Source: Pseudomonadota bacterium
GTDB lineage: Bacteria > Pseudomonadota > Gammaproteobacteria > Xanthomonadales > Xanthomonadaceae
DNA: 5,351 nt
Assembly: GCA_019348095.1 (NCBI GenBank)
Contig: JAHWKC010000175.1
Location: 1 to 5,351, forward strand
Reading direction: 5' to 3'
Every line of letters starts with the position of its first letter. The first letter of the stretch is position 1. The notes below the pieces were generated by a model, which was given only the letters and a program-made list of their open reading frames with translations, was not told the DNA's origin and made no database searches. The translations under genes and the position numbers were made by a program. Positions 1 to 5,351 of the stretch are shown one piece after another.

Positions 1-252
1 GCGTCGGGCGACCACTTCGTCGGCGGCGAGTTCACCGCCGTCGGCAGCGCCCCGAACTACCCCGGCCGGGCGCGCCGGCTCATCGGGTTGCTGATCGACC
101 GCGAGTTCGGCCTCGCGGCGTGGCAGCCGGCGTGGCTGCTGGGCGTGCCGGCGGTGGCGCTGCTGGCGCGGCGGCCGCCGGTCTCCTGGAACGTGCTGTG
201 GTTGCCGCTGACCGCCGGTTGGCTCAACGCGACGTTCGTGGCGCTGACGATG
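1..252 (+). CDS. Fragment of a multi-span membrane protein of unknown function (open at left edge)
   Basis: Frame 1 is open from the first base, so the true start lies outside the window; the TTG at 88 is just a leucine codon inside the frame. The readable part has a hydrophilic stretch with GDHFVGGEF, then an Arg-rich turn (GRARRLIG), then two hydrophobic segments: one around AWLLGVPAVALLA (about 130 to 168) and one around VLWLPLTAGWLNATFVALTM (about 193 to 252), separated by the basic loop RRPP. This resembles the late membrane segments of a conserved actinobacterial hypothetical membrane protein, in which the last segment usually continues past ALTM into a Trp-rich stretch. That continuation is absent: the sequence changes to a HupE-like signal peptide. 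The family attribution is from memory and uncertain, and no function can be assigned. No promoter or stop is visible for this piece. Confidence 0.5.
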
Positions 253-588
253 ATGTTTCCAGCTCCCGCGGCGGCTCATGACGAAAGCGGCCTGGCCGGA
301 GGTCTGGCCGCAGGTTTCATTCACCCGCTGTCCGGGCTCGATCACGCGCTCGCAATGGTGGCGGTCGGGTGGTGGGGCGCGAATCTCGGACGCCCGTTGA
401 TCGGTGTCCTGCCGATCGTGTTTCCGCTGACGATGGCGGTTGGCGGCGCGCTGGCGATCGCTCAGCTGCCGCTTCCGCCGGTCGAAATCGGAATCGCGAT
501 ATCGGTGCTCGCGCTGGGGCTGATGGTGATGCTTGCAGTGCGCGCGCCGGTGATCGTCGCCGCCGCGATCGTCGCCGCGCTCCTCGCG
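250..588 (+). CDS. HupE/UreJ-family nickel permease-like protein, N-terminal fragment (C-terminal half missing)
   Basis: HupE/UreJ proteins are small inner-membrane carriers, about 190 to 200 residues with around six helices, that take up nickel for hydrogenase or urease. Here a signal-peptide end (FPAPAAAH, from 256) is followed by the family's first signature, HP-x4-DH-x2-AM, with His at 322, Asp at 340 and His at 343. Then come a helix ending VGWWGANLG, a helix around VLPIVFPLTMAVGGALA, and a helix around IGIAISVLALGLMVMLAV. The piece ends in AAAIVAALLA (to 588), just where the family normally continues into its second signature, FHGxAHGxE; that motif and the last helices are absent. Codons such as GGT, GCA, ATT and GAA are commoner than in the piece to the left. 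ATG codons at 250 and 253 lack a Shine-Dalgarno sequence, so this is not an independently started gene. It is in frame with both neighbours. Family call confident, function in this context none. Confidence 0.72.
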
Positions 589-2496
589 ACCTTGGAGGAC
601 CTCGCGGTAGTCAACGACGCGGACATCGTGCTTACCACCTGGACCAGCGAGGCGTTCGCGGCTGCCCAGGGTGTTCGGAAGCGACGGGCCGCTGAGGCCG
701 GCGCAACGATCACCCCGTCCGGCGACCGCATGAAATTCATCGGCGCGAGCGCGATGAAGGCCGATCGCGTGCTGGTGCTCGGCAGGCAGGAGTGGACCGG
801 GCGCCTCGCCGGGTGCGGCGAGGGCAAGACCTCCGGCGCGACCAGGACGTTCGTATCGAAGGCCTATCTCACCGACACCTCGCACGATGGCTTCGACGAG
901 GCGTTCGCCGACAAGACGCGGCGCATCGGAGTCAGCGAGGAACTGCAGCGATGCCTGGAAATCGCCGGCACCGCCAGCCTGGTCAGCACGCTGCCGCTCG
1001 ACCCCGACAACGTGATCGTCAACCAGCTCAACGAGATCACCCTGAGCGGCAGCTATCACCTCTATAACCTGCGCACGAACGAGACGGAGCTTCTGTTCCG
1101 TGCCAACGGGCGTACCTCGCCGGGACTGTTCGACCCGCGCACCGGCAAGGTGCTCACCCGCGTCGAACTGGAGTCCGTCGGCGGCAGCGAGTACGAGCAG
1201 CGCATCTCGATCCTCGACGAGGAGACCGGCGAGTTCGAACTCCACGACAAGCTGTCCAACCGGCTGACCGAACGCCATTCGGTCGGGATCGTCGGACGCG
1301 ACGAAGCCACCGGCAAATACTACGTTCTCACCGATTTGTTCGCGGACCAGATGCAGGCGTGGATGTACGACCCGGCCAAGCGCGAATTCGATTCCGAGCC
1401 GCTGCTGGCGCATCCGCAGTTCTCGATCGGCAGCCTGATCTTCGGATCGCAACCGAGCGACTTCAATCGTGTCCTGGGATTCACTGTCGGCGACATGCAG
1501 CGCACGGCCGTGTACGTCGACCCTGAGATGCGCGCCATCCACGACGGCATCAAGGCGGCGTTCCCCGATCAGAGCGTCGTCATCGGCGGCTACAACGACG
1601 ATCGATCGCGCGTGCTGTTCACCACGCACAGCGCGCAGCACCCGCCGTCCTACCACCTGCTCCTGGACCGCAAGCGCGTGCAGACGCTGGGCAGCCAGCG
1701 TCCGTGGATCGATGCCGGGGACATCGGCGAACAACGCTGGGTGAGCTATCGCGCACGCGACGGCATGCAGATTCCCGCGATCCTGGACCTTCCGGCCGGC
1801 TGGACCCCGGAGGATGGTCCGCTGCCTACGGTCATCCACCCGCACGGCGGCCCGTGGGCACGCGATTACGGTGGCTGGGACCTGTCGGGCTGGGTGCCGT
1901 TCCTGACCTCCCGCGGTTACGCGGTACTGCGCCCGCAGTACCGCGGCTCCGCCGGCCTGGGCCGCGAGCTGTGGCTTGCCGGCGACTCGCAATGGGGCAA
2001 GGCGATGCAGGACGACAAGGACGACGGCGCGGCGTGGCTGGTCGAACAGGGCATCGCCGATCGCGACCGCCTGGCAATCTTCGGTTATTCGTACGGCGGC
2101 TTCGCGGCCGCGGCCGCGGCGGTTCGCCCCGACAGCCCTTACCAGTGTGCGATCTCCGGTGCCCCGGTTACCGATCTGGGCCGGCTTGGGACGAGCTGGA
2201 GCGAGGACCGGCTCCAGCGCATCCTGCAGGGACGCACCGTTACGGGCATGGATCCGATGCTCAATGCGGGCAAGGCCGCGCTTCCGATCCTGCTGTACGT
2301 CGGCGACCGCGACGTCCGCACGCCGGCGTTCCACGCGCGCGACTTCTACGAGACCGCCCGCCTGCATACGACGGCGAAGTTCGAGCTGATCCCCGACATG
2401 CCGCACAGCATGCCTTGGTACTACCGGCACCACCAGAAGACGCTGGGCCTGATCGAGCACTACCTGGCCGAGGAGTGTGGGCCGGAAGGGCTCTGA
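589..2496 (+). CDS. S9-family prolyl oligopeptidase-like serine peptidase (dipeptidyl/acylaminoacyl peptidase type), N-terminally truncated
   Basis: S9 peptidases cleave short peptides: an N-terminal beta-propeller gates a C-terminal alpha/beta-hydrolase domain. About 635 residues are present. The propeller covers roughly 589 to 1740 with repeated strand-turn blades (LVLGRQEWTGR, YHLYNLRTNETELLF, YVLTDLF). The hydrolase domain follows: oxyanion-hole motif HPHGGPW at 1837, nucleophile serine in GYSYGG (codon 2089), catalytic Asp in RDVRTP (2311) and His in DMPHSMPW (2404). Ser-Asp-His spacing (74 and 31 residues) fits the family. Cysteines at 814 and 952 could form a disulfide, in keeping with a periplasmic enzyme. 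The stop is TGA at 2494. The signal peptide and first part of the propeller are missing; the frame instead runs back into a HupE-like fragment, so no native start exists here. The exact left edge is uncertain by about 15 bases. The sequence resembles Lysobacter/Luteimonas peptidases. The adjacent TonB receptor suggests, but does not prove, a role in peptide use. Confidence 0.88.
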   Translation, partial: TLEDLAVVNDADIVLTTWTSEAFAAAQGVRKRRAAEAGATITPSGDRMKFIGASAMKADRVLVLGRQEWTGRLAGCGEGKTSGATRTFVSKAYLTDTSHDGFDEAFADKTRRIGVSEELQRCLEIAGTASLVSTLPLDPDNVIVNQLNEITLSGSYHLYNLRTNETELLFRANGRTSPGLFDPRTGKVLTRVELESVGGSEYEQRISILDEETGEFELHDKLSNRLTERHSVGIVGRDEATGKYYVLTDLFADQMQAWMYDPAKREFDSEPLLAHPQFSIGSLIFGSQPSDFNRVLGFTVGDMQRTAVYVDPEMRAIHDGIKAAFPDQSVVIGGYNDDRSRVLFTTHSAQHPPSYHLLLDRKRVQTLGSQRPWIDAGDIGEQRWVSYRARDGMQIPAILDLPAGWTPEDGPLPTVIHPHGGPWARDYGGWDLSGWVPFLTSRGYAVLRPQYRGSAGLGRELWLAGDSQWGKAMQDDKDDGAAWLVEQGIADRDRLAIFGYSYGGFAAAAAAVRPDSPYQCAISGAPVTDLGRLGTSWSEDRLQRILQGRTVTGMDPMLNAGKAALPILLYVGDRDVRTPAFHARDFYETARLHTTAKFELIPDMPHSMPWYYRHHQKTLGLIEHYLAEECGPEGL

Positions 2497-2528
2497 CCCA
2501 GCCGCCGACGGGGTGTCCAGCCGCCCGC

Positions 2529-2549
2529 GGCCTGGCCAGAGCTCAGGCC
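2529..2549 (+). terminator. Weak hairpin after the peptidase gene, doubtful terminator
   Basis: GGCCTG (2529 to 2534) and CAGGCC (2544 to 2549) are reverse complements separated by 9 bases, 33 bases after the peptidase stop. The stem is short and no T-run follows (CGGGAGCGGC comes next), so it does not meet the usual form of an intrinsic terminator. It may slow transcription or mean nothing in such GC-rich DNA. Confidence 0.2.
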
Positions 2550-2557
2550 CGGGAGCG

Positions 2558-2567
2558 GCTTGCAAGC
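2558..2567. promoter_or_regulatory. 10-bp perfect palindrome GCTTGCAAGC over the -35 element, possible operator
   Basis: GCTTGCAAGC equals its own reverse complement and contains the proposed -35 hexamer TTGCAA of the receptor promoter. A protein bound here would be placed to block RNA polymerase. The symmetry does not extend outward by another base pair, and one such site can occur by chance, so this is only a candidate operator. It does not match a Fur box that I can recognise. Confidence 0.3.
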
Positions 2568-2588
2568 AACTCTCACGCCATGTATACA
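2560..2588 (+). promoter_or_regulatory. Sigma70-like promoter for the TonB-dependent receptor
   Basis: TTGCAA (2560 to 2565) matches the -35 consensus at four of six positions and TATACA (2583 to 2588) matches the -10 consensus at four of six, with the favoured 17-base spacer between them. The -10 region lies in a clear AT-rich dip in otherwise GC-rich DNA, which strengthens the call. Transcription would start near 2595, giving a leader of about 48 bases before the receptor start codon. It implies that the receptor can be expressed independently of the upstream peptidase. Confidence 0.55.
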
Positions 2589-2597
2589 TTCATCGCT

Positions 2598-2616
2598 CTT
2601 TAACGATGCTTTAACG
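2598..2616 (+). repeat. Two CTTTAACG direct repeats, 11 bp apart, in the receptor leader
   Basis: CTTTAACG occurs at 2598 to 2605 and 2609 to 2616, start-to-start 11 bases, about one helical turn. The copies fall just downstream of the proposed transcription start. Such phasing suits a dimeric regulator binding one face of DNA, but two 8-mers are weak evidence. Confidence 0.35.
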
Positions 2617-2628
2617 CAGTCATCACCC

Positions 2629-2634
2629 AGGGGA
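2629..2634 (+). promoter_or_regulatory. Ribosome binding site of the TonB-dependent receptor
   Basis: AGGGGA lies 8 bases before the ATG at 2643, an ideal Shine-Dalgarno position. It decides the start in favour of the ATG at 2643 over the ATG two codons later at 2649. Confidence 0.75.
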
Positions 2635-2642
2635 AACAAGCA

Positions 2643-5120
2643 ATGCAGATGCGCAACACAACACGCGGGCCCAAGCTCCTGCCGCTGGCAGTCGCCGTGC
2701 TCGCAGGCCTACACAGCGTCGCGGCCGTGGCCCAGTCCGAGACCGACGCGCAGCAGGAGCAGACTCAGCAGCAGGAGGAGGCGCAGCAACAGGCGCAGGC
2801 TCCGCAGGAGGACGTGGTCGTCGAGCTAGACCGCCTGACCGTCACCGGCTCGCTCCTGCGCCGGGTCGAGTACGACTCCGTCTCGCCTGTCCAGGTCATC
2901 ACCGCGGACACCAACATCGCCCTGGGCCAAGTCGAAGCCGCCGAGTTCCTGCAGAGCTCGAGCATTGCCGCGGGCTCCACCCAGATCAACAACCAGTTCA
3001 GCGGCTTCGTCATCGAAGGCGGCGCGGGCGTGCAGACCGTTTCCTTGCGCGGTCTCGGTGCGCAGCGCTCGCTGGTCCTGCTGAACGGCCAGCGCCCGGG
3101 GCCGGCCGGCACCCGCGGCCAGGTCGGCGCATTCGACCTCAACGTCATCCCGACCTCGATCATCCAGCGCGTCGAGTTGCTGAAGGACGGCAGCTCCTCG
3201 ATCTACGGCTCGGACGCGGTGGCCGGCGTGGCCAACGTCATCACCCGCAAGAACGTCGATCGTCCCGAGATCACCGTCAATGCCCGCGCGCCGTTCGACG
3301 GCGGTGGTGAAACCTTCACCGTCTCGGGCGCGACCGGCTGGAACTTTGACCGCGGCGCCATCACGCTTGCGGCCGAGTGGTTCAAGCGCGAGCCGCTGAA
3401 GGTCAGCGACCGCGACTACTTCAGCTGCTCCCGTGATCTGTTCACGGACGCGGAAGGCAACAGCATCGACCGCGAGGACCGTTCGATCCTCGCCGGCACC
3501 GAACTCGCCGGCTGCGGCAACCTGTATGCGAATACGGTGATCGACGCCCTGATCGGCGCCCGCTATATCCCGTCGCCGGACGGCTCGACCGTGGGCCTGA
3601 TCCCGGGCTACCGCCCTCGCCGCAATGAGACCTACACCGGTCCCGGCGGACAGGCCTTCTACGAGGACGTGCTGAACTTCGATTTCTACGGCGACCAGTA
3701 CATCAGCAACGAGCTGGAGCGCTTCAGCATCTACTCCGGCGCCGAATTCGCGCTCGGCAGCGTCAACTGGAACGCCGAGGTGCTGCTCAACCGCCGTGAG
3801 AACGAGTCCAGGCGCTTCCGTCAGTTCTTCCCGTTGGTGGGTGGTTCAACCTCACTCATCCCGGGATTCGGCTACGCCAACGATCCCGACTACGCCGCTC
3901 CGGTTCCGTCCGGCGTGGCCCTGCCGGTGATACCGTTCCGTTCCAACGGCAACGAGTCGGTCGATTACTACTACGTGTCCACCGGTCTGGACGGCCTGGT
4001 CACCTGGACCGATACCTGGGCATGGCAGGTCGATACTGGCTATTCGCGCTCGGACGGCGACTACTCCAGCCTCGGCATCGTCGCCTCGCGTTCGGGCGAC
4101 GTCCGCTTCGACGACAGCGCCCCGGTGATCGACTACTTCGACCCCGCCGTACTGAACGGCGATCGTATGGATGACCTGGAAGCGCAGATCGGCCAGTGGC
4201 ATACCGGCAACACCGTCTACGACCAGCTCACGGCCAGGGGCGTCGCGACCGGTGAGCTGTTCGACCTGCCGGCCGGTGCGGTGGCTGCCGCGGTCGGCGT
4301 GGAATACCGCGACTACAGCATCGACGACCAGCCCAGCAATCTGTCCAGGACCGGCGACCTGTGGGGCCAGTCCTCGGCCCAGGTCACCCAGGGCGAAGAC
4401 TCGGTCAGGGAACTCTTCACCGAGGTGGAAGTGCCGCTGGTCAGTGGCGTCCCCGGCTTCGAAGAGCTCAAGGTCAACGTCTCCGGCCGTACCTTCGAAT
4501 ACGACTCCATCGAAGGCAGCGACAGCATCTGGAAGTTCGGCATGAGCTGGCAGATGACGCCGTCGCTGCGTGTACGCGGCACCCGCGGCACTTCGTTCCG
4601 CGCTCCGGGCCTGTACGAGCTGTACCTGGGCAACCAGACCGGCTTTGTCGGCCAGCTGGCCATCGATCCGTGCATCAACTGGGCCGAAAGCACCAACGAC
4701 TTCCTCCGCGCGAACTGCGCCGCCGCCGGCATTCCGGGCGACTTCGCAGGCGGTAGTTCATCGGCCACGATCGTATCCGGTGGCGGCGCCGGCGTGCTGA
4801 GGCCGGAAAGCTCACTGGCCGAAACAGTCGGTGTCGTGTTCACGCCGGAGTTCGCCGACTTCAGCGTAGCGCTGGACTACTGGTCCTACGACATCCGCGA
4901 CACGATTTCGCAGCTCGGCGGTGGCGCGATCCTCGGCGGCTGCTACGGCTCGCCGGTGTTCCCCAACGCGTTCTGCGACCTGTTCGAGCGCAATGCGCCC
5001 GACCACCCGACGGCACCCAACGCAATCACCGTGGTCCGCGATTCGTACCTCAACGTGAACCAGCTGAAGACGCGCGGGTACGACCTGCTGTTCCGCTACG
5101 AGAACGACTTCGCGGCGGGC
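2643..5120 (+). CDS. TonB-dependent outer-membrane receptor (C-terminal barrel end missing)
   Basis: TonB-dependent receptors import scarce ligands (siderophores, peptides, glycans, vitamins) across the outer membrane using the TonB-ExbBD motor. Start ATG 2643 has a good ribosome binding site. Residues 1 to about 30 form a signal peptide (basic start, hydrophobic LLPLAVAVLAGL, cleavage near AVA-Q). A Gln/Glu-rich linker follows (36 to 56), then a plug of about 65 to 203 with VTGSLLRR, VSLRGLG (133 to 139), LVLLNGQRPG and VELLKDGSSSIYGSDAVAG (177 on). The barrel starts near 204 and includes the conserved GTSFRAPGLYELY (649 on). Six cysteines fall in three close pairs (262/291, 677/692, 767/778), probably disulfides of external loops. 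The typical strand LKTRGYDLLFRYENDF appears near residue 810, but the last strands and the C-terminal aromatic residue that barrel assembly needs are absent; the frame passes into an FG-GAP-type sequence near residue 826. The substrate cannot be told from sequence; there is no FecA-type signalling domain. Confidence 0.9.
2748..2810 (+). repeat. CAG/GAG-rich low-complexity tract encoding a Gln/Glu linker
   Basis: Codons 36 to 56 of the receptor are mostly CAG, CAA and GAG, giving 11 glutamines in 20 residues just after the signal peptide. It probably forms a flexible periplasmic extension ahead of the plug, where the TonB box lies in this protein class. Near-triplet repetition makes it prone to length change between strains. 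Confidence 0.7.
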
Positions 5121-5351
5121 AACCTGGGGCTGAACACCCGCTACAGCGCCGAGCCGGAGGCTCCGGCTGTCCTGTACTACGGCGACTTCGGCGGTCGCGG
5201 GCCGGGCAAGCTAATCGAGGCGCGCTACGAGGGCGATCGGCTCGTGCCGTGGCGTTCGCGCAAGGAGCTGGTCGAGGCGATCCCGCCGCTGGCGCGCCGC
5301 TTCCCCAGCACGGACGCCTACGCTGCGGCCTCGCTGGAGGATATTTTCGGG
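5121..5351 (+). CDS. C-terminal region of an FG-GAP/VCBS repeat (ASPIC/UnbV-type) protein, fragment open at right edge
   Basis: From about 5121 the translation no longer reads as a barrel. It contains GNLGLNTRYSAEPEAP, VLYYGDFGG, KLIEARYEG, then RSRKELVEAIPPLARRFP and ASLEDIFG to the last base. This order (a GLNT-Y motif, a YYGDF-G metal-site-like strand, an IEA strand, an R-x-R-x-EL helix, RFP, and a closing LEDIFG) is what I recall from the region after the FG-GAP propeller in secreted VCBS/ASPIC-UnbV proteins of planctomycetes and other environmental bacteria. The 77 codons are in frame with the receptor with no start codon or ribosome binding site of their own, and no stop before the window ends. 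Attribution is by memory of the family pattern; function of such proteins is poorly known. The left edge is uncertain by about 15 bases. Confidence 0.6.

Larger units (their letters stand above)
1..2496 (+). other. Continuous composite reading frame joining three unrelated protein fragments
   Basis: Frame 1 has no stop from position 1 to the TGA at 2494. Read as one protein it would join an unknown membrane protein, half a nickel permease and a decapitated periplasmic peptidase. Each part is cut within a domain: the HupE part lacks its second metal motif and the peptidase lacks its export signal and first propeller strands. No linker separates the parts. A gene caller would report a single peptidase beginning near the TTG at 88, but that start has no ribosome binding site and lies inside a membrane-protein sequence. 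I regard this as an artefactual fusion; see the joints at about 250 and 590. Confidence 0.75.

Noticed and set aside
250..588. HupE-like piece as a complete small gene
   Set aside because: The ATGs at 250 and 253 have no Shine-Dalgarno sequence, there is no stop at the end, and the second half of the family is missing.
88..2496. A single 802-residue protein starting at TTG 88
   Set aside because: The frame is open to base 1, no ribosome binding site precedes the TTG, and the codon falls inside a membrane-protein sequence that continues upstream.
1..2496. A novel nickel-transporting membrane peptidase or other new fusion system
   Set aside because: Each partner is broken mid-domain, half of the nickel motifs are absent, and the peptidase has lost its export signal and first propeller part. 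Chimerism is a simpler explanation.
1704..2603. 299-codon open frame on the + strand overlapping the peptidase
   Set aside because: It is Arg/Gly/Pro-rich with no recognisable domain, as expected for an alternative frame of GC-rich coding DNA opposite the clear catalytic motifs.
2497..2642. tRNA, small RNA or strong intrinsic terminator in the intergenic region
   Set aside because: There is no cloverleaf and no GC hairpin followed by a T-run; only a 6-bp stem is visible.
2560..2829. Small open frame starting in the promoter region
   Set aside because: It overlaps the promoter, ribosome binding site and receptor start in another frame, and its product is Ser/Arg-rich low complexity from the CAG tract.
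4313..4843. 176-codon open frame on the - strand
   Set aside because: It is antisense to conserved receptor barrel sequence, is Ser/Pro-rich with no motif, and is a codon-bias shadow.

Overview
The window is a high-GC bacterial sequence with two parts. A coherent core of about 4.5 kb (roughly 589 to 5120) looks like Lysobacteraceae/Xanthomonadaceae (Lysobacter or Luteimonas type). It encodes an exported S9-family serine peptidase followed by a TonB-dependent outer-membrane receptor. It is flanked by short stretches that belong to unrelated protein families. The taxonomic reading comes from remembered family resemblance of the protein sequences, not from a search.

Layout, left to right on the + strand. 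(1) Positions 1 to about 252: an internal or C-terminal piece of a multi-span membrane protein of unknown function, actinobacterial in flavour, open to the left edge. (2) About 250 to 588: the N-terminal half of a HupE/UreJ nickel-permease-like protein, stopping before the family's second histidine motif. (3) About 589 to 2496: an S9 peptidase lacking its signal peptide and the start of its beta-propeller, but with an intact Ser/Asp/His catalytic domain and stop codon. (4) 2497 to 2642: intergenic DNA with a good sigma70-like promoter overlapped by two small palindromes, a short direct repeat and a strong ribosome binding site. (5) 2643 to about 5120: a TonB-dependent receptor with signal peptide, Gln-rich linker, plug and most of the barrel. 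(6) About 5121 to 5351: the conserved C-terminal region of an FG-GAP/VCBS (ASPIC/UnbV-type) protein, running off the right edge in the receptor's reading frame.

Pieces 1, 2 and 3 form one uninterrupted frame (1 to 2496), and pieces 5 and 6 form another (2643 to 5351). Each fragment is cut inside a domain, yet the reading frame survives all three joints. I do not believe either fusion is a working protein. The window is best read as a genuine peptidase/receptor locus with chimeric ends, from misassembly or deliberate in-frame splicing. I found no convincing new biological system. The most natural biology here is that the receptor imports, and the periplasmic peptidase trims, a peptide-like substrate; that pairing is inference from adjacency. 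No tRNA, rRNA, CRISPR array or insertion sequence was seen.
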